Assembly (NCBI GenBank): GCA_025449115.1
Contig: JAHLKC010000016.1
Location: 310,001-374,000, forward strand
DNA from: Chytridium lagenaria
Taxonomy: Eukaryota > Chytridiomycota > Chytridiomycetes > Chytridiales > Chytridiaceae
Direction of reading: 5' to 3'
Length of the DNA: 64,000 bases
Below the pieces are notes generated by a model that did no database searches, was not told the DNA's origin, and saw only the letters and a program-made list of their open reading frames with translations. A program made the position numbers and the translations under genes. This document shows, in pieces, positions 34,811-45,618 of this stretch (position 1 is the first letter of the stretch; the number at the start of each line of letters is the position of its first letter).

Positions 34811-35052
34811 GTCTCGCATCAATAAGATTAGATTGAACATCAGTATATCCTTTCTGAACATCAGTGAACATCAGCGCGATATTCCATTCCATCCTTCGTT
34901 CAACCCAATAAAGAGATGGATAGCAAGCACGCCACGAGATATTTTAATGTTTTAAACAAACTTAAGGTCGACATTCTCATCTTTAAAAACCGCCACGTTC
35001 GAAGCGCTCATTTGAAAATACCCGCTGATTCCTTTGATTTTACCAAATTACC
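34811..35052. other. Intergenic upstream of the Stn1-like gene
   Basis: No gene is seen. It contains a short direct repeat, ACATCAGTATATCC / ACATCAGTGAACATCAG, near 34840-34875. Confidence 0.5.
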
Positions 35053-37328
35053 ATGTCCGAATTTGCCGAACTCATGAATGTTGGGCAAAGGGAAGAAGGC
35101 AGAACCTCTAAGCCTCCATCAACATCTGCATCCGCAAGTCATGCCTCAACTTCACTAAATGCGTCCGGGGCATCATTCAACAACCCGTTTGAGGCCGACA
35201 TATCTGCTTTAGGATCATCCGGAGCATCGAGCCTCTTTTCAAAGTTTCAGGATGGATCCTCATCAACATCAATCGTATCCAATGCCGCCAGATCCCTCGG
35301 ATCTTCCCACGCCGTCCGCCGCAACGTTAAGCCAAACTCATCTTCATTCCAAATCGCTACGCCTACTTCGACTTCATACATCAAACCATCCTCTTTTGCA
35401 TCAGCTACCAAACTCTCCGCACCTAACTCAACCTTCAAACCACCTTCAACCGCCTCACACCAATTCGCAACTCCTATACCAAGATCATATCGTGGAGGTT
35501 TAGGTATTCGACTTCCCGCTCATCAACAGCTCTTAAAAAGACAGCCATCGCAAATCGAACAAGACCTCCATAGTGGCACCGCCGTTTCCACCATCAGATC
35601 CAAACACACTTCGTGTGCATCGAATGCTTTTCATAGACGACATCATGCGAGCGGCTTCTGAAAAGCGAACGACCAAAGAAGTTATGATGCCGTACATCTT
35701 AACTCATCAATTCCTGAGACGCTGGCACCGAAATTGTACGCGATGAGTGCATCAACATCATTGAGCGTTGGACAGTCAGAGCCGGTATTGGTCAAAGACG
35801 GAGAAGTGACCTCCTTGGAATATGGTGACGGAAAACCTGCGGAGACGAGCAAAGTGGACGTGTTTTGGATTGGGAACCGCCGTTTTGGTTTAGGCAGTCA
35901 AGATCATGGGGTGGTTGTTGATATAGTGCGGAAAGTGCGAAAGGATACTTCTGAAGTTCTGGATGCCGTCTACATTGGTAAACTTCTTTTAATTCTTTTC
36001 AACTGATATGGTGTTTTAGATGATACCACTGGTGTTATCAAGGTTTCAGCTCCACCAGACTATGAGGAGCAGAGAGCATTCCAACAAGTAGAATTAGGCT
36101 TGGGTGTGGTTGTGGAAGTATTGGGCCGTCTTGTGAATGATGATAGTGGTCGTTGGATTGATTCTTACGTGTAAGTGAAACTTGTTCCCCATCTTCCCAA
36201 TTTTTACGTCCACTTACTTTACTCGATGTATTCATAAAATTACTGGGCAGTTTAATCCTAAAACAAGACCCACTTGAAGATATTGCCCGATACCTTCGCA
36301 TGCAACAACTCTACACCGAAACATACTTCCGCGACGCTTTTGACCGCCTCAACTCCATCATCACGCAAATCCGCCGTAAACGCACCCTTTCGATCTCCTC
36401 TCATACAATCTGGCGGCATTCCTTTCAGCGCTCCGACCCCTTCCACCATAACTCGATCGGGATATCGCCCACCGATTCCAACTTCAAGACTTCCGCATCC
36501 TTCTGCCCTAGGAATTGTACCTCCCTCTATGCCATTTAAAGGACTGAAATCCATATACGGATTGATGACGATCCGATAGTGGATGGTGGAAAGGCGAATG
36601 CCGGAACGCAACCTGCTTCTGCAAATTCAAGATCGCTGTTTCAAATGAAGACAAAAGGAGTATTGGCGTCATCTTCGTCGCAACATATCACACTCCCCAA
36701 GGATTCGTACAAGACTCCTTCTAAGAGCGGACCGGTACTGAAGAAGATAATATTAGCAGAAGACGCCACTCGTACGGGACAAGATATTGAGGGGCTCACG
36801 CTTCATACAAGTAATAAAGCACCCTCATCTAGTGCCGACGTGGAGATCAGTAGCAGCGCGTTGCAGGAAGCAATGATGGATGATATGCCGTTCGCTTTAT
36901 CTCCATTTAAACCTCCCGATAACGGTGTTGGATCTCGAAAACCATCGCTTTACAAGACCGACTCAAAGGAAGAAGATGACCCAACACAATGTTAAAAGAA
37001 ACTGCACAAAGAGCTGCCACACCTCTTAAGAAGGTTACGAACGCGCCGATGCTTGGGCTGGATGATCTGACGACAGAGGCTATGTTAATGGTATTGGATG
37101 AGCCATTTGATCCGGATGAGGATACGGGGTTTGGTGGAGGCGGAGTGCCGGAGTTGGTTGCAAAGGAGGAGGGGCAAGTTATGTCGAGGAGAATATGATG
37201 ATGGAAGAAGGGTCGCATGTTGCACGTTTGCAACACGCTAAAGGATACATACAACTGCTGGCGTAGATAACTTTGATGATGACGAGTTTGGATTTGAGGA
37301 CGATGGCTTCGATATGATGATGTTGGAT

Positions 37329-37364
<36 letters not shown>

Positions 37365-37670
37365 ATGAGTTCTTTAGTATATTTTTAATTTTATGCAGTT
37401 CAATCATATTTTTGGTTTACTAATGGAGTCCGTTAAACAGATCAAACCGAAAATTGCATTATGGATGTTGAAGCATTTATTAGAAGCAATATCGATGGTA
37501 TTAGTACAACTGCAGTCAAAAATGCCTTTCGGAACATTCAGAATATAGAAGTCATTCTTCAAAGGGTGAGTTTGTTACTGACATAAGGTATTTTACTAAT
37601 GTATTTCACCGTTTAGTTATGCGAAGGTGGCATCGTGTACATAAACAAAGGCCTTTACTTTCCACTTTAA
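35053..37670 (+). CDS. Stn1-like telomere-capping protein (OB-fold + C-terminal winged helix), tentative
   Basis: Start ATG at 35053 gives a ~230-residue Ser-rich N-terminus (MSEFAELMNVGQREEG). An OB-fold follows: FWIGNRRFGLGSQDHGVVVDI, AVYIDDTTGVIKVSAPPDY, LGLGVVVEVLGRLV and SYVLILKQDPLEDIARYLRM then QQLYTETYF. The DDTTGVIKV strand and the DPLEDI...LYxETYF tail resemble Stn1; RPA32 is the alternative. After a low-complexity acidic middle, the last exons encode a winged-helix-like end: DVEAFIRSNIDGISTTAVKNAF then LCEGGIVYINKGLYFPL. OB plus C-terminal winged helix is the Stn1/RPA2 architecture. Stn1 acts with Ten1 (and Ctc1/Cdc13) at telomere ends and with polymerase alpha. Frame breaks occur near 35640, 36530 and 36980; a 33-T run at 37331 sits between the acidic part and the winged helix. 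Confidence 0.55.
37331..37363. repeat. Poly(T) tract of 33 bases
   Basis: An uninterrupted run of 33 T within the Stn1-like gene, probably in or next to its penultimate intron. It is the longest homopolymer in the window and its exact length is unreliable. Confidence 0.9.
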
Positions 37671-38530
37671 TTTCACGCAAATAATTAAAAACCATTTGTA
37701 AACTTTAATTTAATGTTCTGCGCAAAGTCGCGTTTATTTTCTGCAAACGATGATATATAGAAAGTAGCCAAAACTAAAACTAAAGTGATACGAGGCCAAC
37801 TCAGGGACGCTATGGGAAAAAAAAATGTCTAAAAAACAAAACAAAGTAAACAAAACAAAACGAAAGAACAAAACCTCCCGACGCTGTTGAAAGAAAAAAA
37901 CAGTGCAAGCGGAAAGATGTCGAACCTGCGCCTTGGTAGTTTCGATGATCAAGAGCTGCAAAAAAAAACTATAACATAATAACGAAGATGGAACTCAAGT
38001 TTCACAAGGACAAACAGGGCTATAGTCAAAGAATAAAATTATAATACATCTAGCAGACATAAAAGATGAAGAACAAACGTGCCCACGGGAAAAGTTACAA
38101 AATGGCCAAGAAAGAATCTTTGAAGAAACTCTCTAAAAAATGATAGAAATAGGACAGAAGTGAATGTGCACAGTGGTGGGTGGGAGCGGGGCGATGACGG
38201 AGGGAATATAGGAAAATAAATGAATTGATCCATAGTGGAAGAATGTTGAAAGGTATTATCGTAGGTAAAAGAGATATTCCGATAAAGTATTGTTCGCAAA
38301 TATGATGATAGGATATGCCTAGTAATGATAAAAACAAGGCTTAATGAAGAAAAAATCGTCTAAGGAATAAAACCGAGTTCACTAGAATATCATGTTAGAT
38401 GGGCCGCCAAACCTAAATTTTGGAAAAGGATGGAATGAGAATACATACTTTCGACAGTGATAGCGGGTCACCCGAGGATTTGTTTGATTCTTCCATCACC
38501 GATGTCAAACCGAACATTTGCCGTACAAGA
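37671..38530. other. Intergenic between convergent Stn1-like and WSC genes
   Basis: A-rich on the plus strand with many AAAAC and AAAG runs. Open frames on either strand lack motifs. It presumably holds the two 3' ends. Confidence 0.5.
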
Positions 38531-39588
38531 TCATCTTTCGCCGCGACAGGTGAGCCTGCGACAGACGAAGCCGCCGATACAGATCGATCCATCGCGAGCC
38601 CTGCTCCTGTGATGCAGAACTAAGCTGGGATTCCGACCAGTACCAGTCCTTTCCAGCGACCCTGAGTTTACCGGCGTGGAACCTCCAGCCCTATTGAGAG
38701 TCCCACCTGCTGATCCTGCTCCACCACCTCGCCCGAGAGTTGATCCAGAAAATACCGAAGAGTGCTGAAGACTGACGGAATCGCTTGATGGGCGTTTATG
38801 AAGGACGGTGAAGACCGGAAGATTACTCTTGCTATTGTTGTTCCTGCTTTTGTAGTACCTCGCCATAAACGAAACCGGCCAATGGCAACGAGAATAGCCA
38901 GAGACACCATCATTAAAATTCCACCAGTCTGAAGAATAAAGGGTGTTTCCCTTATCGTTGCTACCGTTTATCACTTCTGGGCTTAGGGCTGTGGGTCGTG
39001 TGTGGCAGTAGGTATGGCTGCGGCAGCAGTGGTAGCAGCTTCGGTCGAAATGGGAGCGATAGTTGTAATAGCGACAGAAGTTATGGTGCCAGTAACGGAG
39101 GAGAGAGTGGAAGAGCGAAGGCCCTCTGTTCTACTCCTTTCAGCGGCGATGGATGCAGAAATGCTTGCAGTAATGCTCGCTTGCACTGTATCCCTCATCA
39201 AAGTGATATCGTAGACAGAAAACCTGTTGATAAAGTCCGCAGTCCCGCACGGTCCATCCCCGCAGTATTTATTGCACTGTGAAAATAAGAGGGCACAACG
39301 GACATCAGACGCATACCCAGAAAAGCAATGACGCTTTTAATGTTTATAATCAAGGCTTACCTCTATAATGTTCTGATCCACAATTACCAAATTAACGTCC
39401 ATGTAGCATGCGCAAGCTTGATCGGATATAGACAAGCGGTTGAAAGAACGTCCTGCACATTGTAGGGCACATTGCTCCACCGATGTGGGAGTCATCTCCA
39501 AAATGACGCCTCTGTTGTAGTTTCCGAAATCAAAGTGCGACTTGCACCCCAGGTAGGTGACCCCGGCAATGTTGCTTGTTGTGCTCAT
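38531..39588 (-). CDS. WSC-domain membrane protein (cell-wall-sensor-like)
   Basis: Exon 1 (39588 to about 39361) encodes a WSC domain: YLGCKSHFDFGNYNRGVI, CALQCAGRSFNRLSISDQAC and CYMD. It joins to CNKYCGDGPCGTADFINRF then SVYD in exon 2 (from about 39284). A Ser/Thr/Ala-rich stretch follows, then one transmembrane segment GGILMMVSLAILVAIGRFRL near 38900 and a Ser/Gly-rich tail. The Cys-rich WSC domain binds cell-wall polysaccharide. The layout, WSC then Ser/Thr-rich stalk then TM then cytoplasmic tail, resembles Wsc1-type integrity sensors. No signal peptide is visible before the domain (MSTTSNIAGV), so an upstream exon may be missing. One T is lost in the TTT run near 38870, breaking the frame after the membrane segment. 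The C-terminal end is unsure. Confidence 0.8.
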
Positions 39589-39895
39589 ATCGTCCTACAC
39601 TGCGGTGTCTGCCGTTGAACGATGTCCGATGGAACGTTGAATGACGTCTCCTGCGAGTCCAACAAAGAAAATGAAAATTTATCAAGGGTGTTTCAGGAAT
39701 TGGGAGTTCGCACTTTCATTGGACAACGCAGCCTCCCTCATTTCTTCTTTCCTCAATTCTTTTTCTCACATCCACAAAAACGCGGCACTTCACTTTCGCG
39801 TCAACTTGCTGACCAAAAACATCATTCCCAGATTAAACAAAAAAGGTAATGGGTCTCTGATTGGAGACGTCTAGAAGGTGCTTCCAAATCCATAT
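39589..39895. other. Short intergenic region
   Basis: About 300 bases between the WSC gene start and the 3' end of the p44 gene. No gene is seen. Confidence 0.5.
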
Positions 39896-41625
39896 TTATC
39901 TTGATGGCTTAGCAACAGCAGCGATCGGAAAGGAGTGCTCTACACCCTCCATTGCTCCATCGTCCACCTTTTTCTTTTCCGTCGATGGCATCAAAGGCAT
40001 GGCTGTCCCAACGTGTGAGGCGCACCCCACACAATTATGTAATACTTCGTGTGCGAACAAATCGCACTCAAGACAAAAGTGGTTGCCACAGCGCTCGCAC
40101 TCAAAGCGGCCGGTAGGAAGCTCTGCCCCTACTTTTTCCTTTCCCGCACTTCCTGCGGATCGCGTTGCAGAGGATGTTTCAGGTATGCTCATGCGTCGTC
40201 CAAAACCTGAAGCGGGTACTGGGGAAAGGCTACTTTGCATCCTGTGCATTTTGTTGTTTTGGGGCTAAGCGGAAGTTTACGATAAGTATATCATTCAACG
40301 AAAAAGTTGTTAAATTCTACATACTTTGAAGCAGCAAATATTTCCTTGTAATTTGGAACGGGAAAAGATGGTGATATGACCGCGCAAGAGAGGGCTTGAT
40401 ACCAGAGTAAGTTGGCATACTGCACAATCCGTGGGAAGATCGCAAACAGCTCCGCGACATCTAGGACAAATGAACCCTTTCCGAATCGGCTTAGAATGGC
40501 TTTAAATGAGTCAGCATTAACCCATTAAACGACTCTACCAAACACATAATGTCAAAGGGTCAAATTCGACGCGAGAGGAAATCCCATCTCGATCATCATG
40601 GACTTGGCTTTCTTTGAGTCAACAGGGGGAGGGGTACGTTCAGGGTAATAGTTTCCTTCAAGTGGGATTCGCTTAATACAACGGTATACGAGCCTTACAA
40701 ATGAGTAAGCAAATATATCAACATTATCAGTACCATTCGTTTCCTTGCATATGGTTTTGCATATCTTCATCTCAGCGGTGAGACCAATGATGGAAACTCT
40801 AATGCTGTCTTTCTTTAGCTGATCGATAGTTTGAAATATATCCCCAGGATCACAAGAAGTCAACGAGCCATACAAAATCAAGATTTCGCGAGTTCCATGG
40901 GACGGAACGTGTCTTATCGAGGTGTTAAAGTAAACTCTTACTTAAACTTACAAAAGAATGCCTCGTGACATCTCTAAAGCATTCTGCAGAGAAGGTTCCC
41001 CAGACACTTCTCTATTGACCCTTTTATGTATTGCACTGATATGTTCCGATGGATTTCCTACCCTTTGCAAAATTCGTGAAATAGAAGATCAGTCTCAACG
41101 GCATAAATAATAATTAACTATGAATATGCTCTCACCAGTCATATCGGTAATCCTTTCAACAACGCCATCTCTCATGGCAACGATGCCAAGGCTTCCAAGA
41201 GGGTTAACGTCAAAGAATTCGGAAACAAATGTCTCCGCTGCAGATAGCGTACACTCCAGCTTTGATGGTCTTAAATGGTCAGCTGTCGCTTGGTCAGCCA
41301 TTGCTCGCGATAAGTCCAGGACCATGCAAACATGGCGAATGATGCCCCTTTGTACAGGCCTTGTATCTCGAGATTGCAGTCTGTGCGGAATGATTAATGG
41401 CTTAAGATTGGTATCATACTGGTCTCCTTCAAGTACAAACAAAGTGGGCTATAGAATTGACGTACCTCCTCCTCTTCTGCATAACGATACTAGCCCACAA
41501 CACCTTGCAAAGGACCCATCTTCATCTTCCTGTAGGACATCCCAGGAGCGTTTGTATTCCTCTTCCCAGAGATAGCCTTTCCCTGACTTTCCTCGAAAGG
41601 CTTCAGTCCCATCGTCATCATCCAT
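39896..41625 (-). CDS. SSL1: TFIIH subunit p44/SSL1
   Basis: Start ATG at 41625 gives MDDDDGTEAFRGK then YLWEEEYKRSWDVLQEDEDG, the typical N-terminus. The vWA domain follows: RHVCMVLDLSRAMADQ, TFVSEFFDVNPLGSLGIVAM, GEPSLQNALEMSRG and REILILYGSLTSCDP then IRVSIIGLTAEMKICK. A C4 zinc site CPRCRGAVCDLPTDCAVCQL and a C-terminal RING-like CERCGNHFCLECDLFAHEVLHNCVGC complete the protein. p44 binds and activates the XPD helicase in TFIIH for transcription start and nucleotide excision repair. The frame also stays open upstream to an ATG at 41715, but a TGA interrupts it, so 41625 is preferred. Small frame breaks occur near 41500, 40650 and 40550. The next gene is divergent, 240 bases away. Confidence 0.92.
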
Positions 41626-41867
41626 CACATTGAGGATTTCGTCATCTCAGCTTCTTTTGGTTTCAATGGCTTTATTTTTATTCGAGTTGGCCAGTGCCCC
41701 ATCAACTCCACTCATGATGGAAGTCTTTAAAATTGATGGAGACCTTCCAGACATGGTTCTCGACTTCTGACAGGCAGAAGCGGAAGGAGTGGTATTTGCT
41801 AAGGAACATCGAGTTTATAATAACCGTGTTGAAAGGATCAAATGGATGCTGCGTCATTGCTTTCCGG

Positions 41868-43331
41868 ATGAGCTCAAATTCGTACAAAGTCACCTCATCG
41901 CATCAAGATGTATTTCTGGATCCCGCCTCAGTCCTTCCCAGAGAGCTCACTGCCAAAGTCCTGCCCTATCTCAACCTCTCTTCCGCAAATATCGTTCTTC
42001 GTCTATCAAGAGTATGGCATAGTCTGGTTAAGGAATGTGATGAACTCTGGGTTGCCGTTGTTCAGCGGAATGGATTGATGGAGCGAACATGGAGTCAATA
42101 TTTGAAACATTCGAAAGATCGAGGTGCTTTCAGGCCAGGATTCTGGTATGATCTGGCAAGACAGTCATTGAAAGAAAATATTGTGTGGCTGCAGCAGTTT
42201 CAAGAACGTATCGACGACGCCTGTGGTGGTGATCGATCACGAGTATGTTTCATCCTCAGGTATTATCGATACAGGTCCCCCAAAGAGAGCCCACACGCGA
42301 AGCATAAACACCGTGTCCTTTTGTAAGCAAGATCCTTCTTTTTTTGCAACATCTTCTGCAACAGAAAGTAAAGTTTGGCGATGGAATGGAGCCAACAAAT
42401 CTGCAAATAAAATAGCAGAGTTTCAAGTTGGTGCTATTTCGATGGCCTTAGACAGTTTTATGGGTATTTTTTTCGCTGGGGATTCACTAGGGTAAGGAGT
42501 CATCCTAACCTTATTTTGGCCGTCTTTGTTACTGATATTTCGTAGAGATATTTTATGTGCACGTTATTTGGATGACTGCTCAACCTACCGCAAGGCCACA
42601 CATTTGGGCTCCATCACCTGTCTATATATCGAAGGAGCTGAAGTTATTTCCGGAAGTCAAGATACCACTGTTGTAATAACTCCAATATCCACCTTCCCGA
42701 ATACCAACACGCCGATGTTTCCTTATGCACAAAGAACAGTTACGTATCGGCACTCTTTTGGGCCTGTTGTGGATCTAAAAATGCACAATGGCATCCTTGC
42801 CGTTTTGAGCTCTGTTCAAGGAGACTCCCGACTCGACATATGCCGCCGGGTCAAAATTGATGGCCGCGTAGAATTCATACGGTCGATGCACTTTGAAGGC
42901 GACTCAATATCGCTAGAGTTTCGGCATAATCGAATGCTAGTTCATGGGAAAAATCTCTCTCCTTTTTAGTGTCATGGGTTACGACTGGGGTCTTAGATTT
43001 TGATTCCGTCGTGAATATCGCGGAAATAAGATTCGCCGGAGATAGGGTTACGGTTGCTTCTTCAGGAATAATGCGGCCTTCAAGTTCTTTCTGTGAATTT
43101 AAAATTAAATGTCTTATGACATCTTGGTTTGATGCGACGGCCGTGTTTTATAGTCATGAAGCCATAAGGCTTGTTCATTTGGCAGAAAGTGACCTCGAAA
43201 ATGCTTCCAAAACTATGCCTTCGATCTTACACGCGTACAAATATCGAAATGTTTATTCAAATCGAGATGGTCTATTAGCTCTTGTAGATGGGAAAGGGAA
43301 CTTGTATGTGGCCTCTTTTTTGGACATTTAG
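41868..43331 (+). CDS. F-box/beta-propeller-like protein, tandem paralogue 1
   Basis: The N-terminus holds an F-box: VLPRELTAKVLPYLNLSSAN then IVLRLSRVWHSLVKECDELW. After an intron near 42245 the rest is strand-rich with WD-like pieces: RAHTRSINTVSFCKQDPSFF then ATSSATESKVWRW, GSITCLYIEGAEVISGSQDT, and SNRDGLLALVDGKGNLYVAS. This gives about 450 residues. F-box proteins bring substrates to SCF (Skp1-Cullin-F-box) ubiquitin ligases and the propeller selects the substrate. The WD motifs are weak, so the propeller is inferred. Frame breaks at about 42490-42520 (intron) and 42968. The chosen ATG aligns the N-terminus with paralogues 2 and 3; the frame is open further upstream to an ATG at 41736. 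Confidence 0.72.
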
Positions 43332-43565
43332 TATAATACTTTTCAAACCCTTTTATTTATATTGTCTATCAAAATTTTCGTCCGAACAACAAAATGCTGG
43401 CTGCTGATGATGTTCAAGGGATTGAAAGGACCGTGATGTGGTTTTCAAAGATGAGTCTTAAAGGAAAAACAAAATTGTAAGATATTGTCAAAAAGGAAGT
43501 AATGTTAACCCAGCGTAAGTCTTCAAAAACTAATCCATGAAGTGGAACCTGAAGACAGGGCATAC
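43332..43565. other. Spacer between F-box paralogues 1 and 2
   Basis: About 230 bases, probably the promoter of paralogue 2. An unassigned first exon may lie here. Confidence 0.4.
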
Positions 43566-45167
43566 ATGCAGGCATTCTTGTGGCCAACAAAAGATTTGAT
43601 TTTAGAGCTCGCGCAGAAAAACCTCGCAACCCGTATCCTTTATTTTTTGGATCTTCCGTCTATCTCGAAGGCTTCACGCACATGCCTAACTTGGAACACC
43701 CTTGTAAGAGGTCATAACGCTTATTGGAGAGCCATTGCAGAGCACTACGGATTTTATGCCAACGAGATAGGAATTGATCACAAAGATTGGTATCCCATTG
43801 CGAAACGTTCAGTTCTATCATGGAAAGCTTGGGGGAAACGTAGAGAATGTTGATATTCAGAATATTCCAAAGCCGTGTGGGATCGATTAATTGTATGCGG
43901 TTCTGTCGGAAAGATCCCAGTGTTCTCGTGATTGCAGGAACTCATGTTGCCATCCTCAGGTTGGATAGAAAGGAAGTTTTGACTCAACCTGATGGCTCCG
44001 AAAAAATCGTGCCGGATGTTCTTTTTTTCAAGGTCGAATTTACAGCTCTAGAAGAGCGTGTAAAGGAACGCATAACGTGTGTCGATATCGATACATCCCT
44101 AGGATTGATTGCATATGGAACATCCACAGGGTATTTGCTATTACAGTAATATTTTATACTTAGTAGATTACAGCTTTCTGCGAACATATTGTATACATTT
44201 TGGAGACTTGATTCCGAACAGGAAGTCCATCTTACCTCGACCTTCTATGCCTCCGTTGATGGCTTTGTGTATTGATAGAGATGTAATTGTTGTTACTGAG
44301 GGAGCAGGGACACTTTTTCGTTTCCCATATTCTAGTTCGGAAGTTCTTCCTGGCAAGAGTTCTCAACTCCTCGTCCGATACACAGATTGTGGCGATCGAA
44401 ATAGAAAACGATATAATGACCGTTTTCGGGGTCTCTCGTTTTAACGATGTAGACGAGAAGGTTTTTTCAAACGTTTCGACGCCCCTCCTCCGATCATCCC
44501 ATCGTCAAAATCTATAAGCGTTCTCCTCTGCGAAGACCACTAGCTACATAGCCCAATTAACGGAAAAGAGTGACATTTTAAATGGACTCCTACCAACGTG
44601 ATGTTTTTCCCGTGGACTTTAATAACGCAATTCTGTTTGGCGGATGAAAGCTATTCATGTGCATATTCGCAAAGCATTTTGGCATTCAGCGGACCGTCTA
44701 TATCTCTTGCCACATGGGAACCTTGTGGATACAGTATTGTTAAGAGAGGCGTTTTTTCTTCTTCGGGAAACTCTGAGGCTTATATAGCACAAGTCAAGTC
44801 ATTCAAAATGGTCCACACGCCTCGCAAGTTGCTCTTTCCGGGTCTAAAGAGGCACTTACCTTCCGCTCGCGCCTTTTTCGAGGGCAGTAAACCTTTGAAT
44901 TGTACAAAAATCGATGTACCGCCGCTCGTCGATCAAACATGGATAGGCCACTCTCTTTGGCATGAAACGATTCTTTTGGCCCTCAACGACAATGCTATCT
45001 ATGTTTTGGACATATCAGACGCCAAAGAAAGACCCTTGCCTTCTGTCAAAATTCCCATCATTTCTGCTTTTGATCCTCGTACTTTGGTTTCGAACGGCCA
45101 TGGTCTGGTAGCTGTCGGATTTAAAAATGGGGATGTTCAGTTGTTCTGGTTTACCATTGATCTATGA
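43566..45167 (+). CDS. F-box/beta-propeller-like protein, tandem paralogue 2 (frame broken)
   Basis: The F-box reads LATRILYFLDLPSISKASRT then CLTWNTLVRGHNAYWRAIAE, followed by HYGFYANEIGIDHKDWYPIA, a segment shared in position with the other two paralogues. The rest is strand-rich: GSINCMRFCRKDPSVLVIAG, ITCVDIDTSLGLIAYGTSTG, LMALCIDRDVIVVTEGAGTL and ending NGHGLVAVGFKNGDVQLFWF. The MRFCRKDPS element corresponds to VSFCKQDPS in paralogue 1 and IRFCRNDPR in paralogue 3. Frame breaks occur near 43850, 44150, 44420 and 44600; some may be introns. Likely an SCF adaptor of unknown substrate. The region 44450-44600 is the least certain. Confidence 0.66.
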
Positions 45168-45618
45168 CTTTGCAGGGTAAAATATCTTGTAGGCTCCATA
45201 TCAAGGTGTATCCTTTTTTCTGTTGTTTTCTGACGTTAGATTGCTTTATTCATGTGGTAACCGTTTATCGAAAGAGAAAGTGGTTGTTGTTGCTGTTTGT
45301 TTTCTTGTTCGCTTTGGAAAAGAACATCTAAAAAATAAAGTACGGGTTGACTCTTGCTTTATTTGTATTAATATGACATTTTTGATCATTTTATTTATTG
45401 TTGAACAATTTGTCGGACATAAAGGTCAGCCAAACTTTCAACACGGACGCAACGGCCACCCAAGATTACAGCAGAGTCCATATATTTGGAGAAATCATGG
45501 TCAGTCTGAAGAAATGAGGGCTGGTTTGCTTACCAGAAGGAACCAGCCGCGTTGATGTGTGAGTAAAAGTTGCTGGCTTGCGCACTGCTCTTATGTTTCA
45601 AATAGACTGCAGAAATTG
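45168..45618. other. Spacer between F-box paralogues 2 and 3
   Basis: T-rich. The 45223-45555 frame has no motifs and is not called. Confidence 0.5.

Noticed and set aside
41626..41715. In-frame TGA early in the p44 gene, suggesting a reassigned stop codon
   Set aside because: Other genes here end in TGA at conserved C-termini (EYSKL), and p44 normally starts at the downstream MDDDDGTEA-like ATG. Standard code is assumed.
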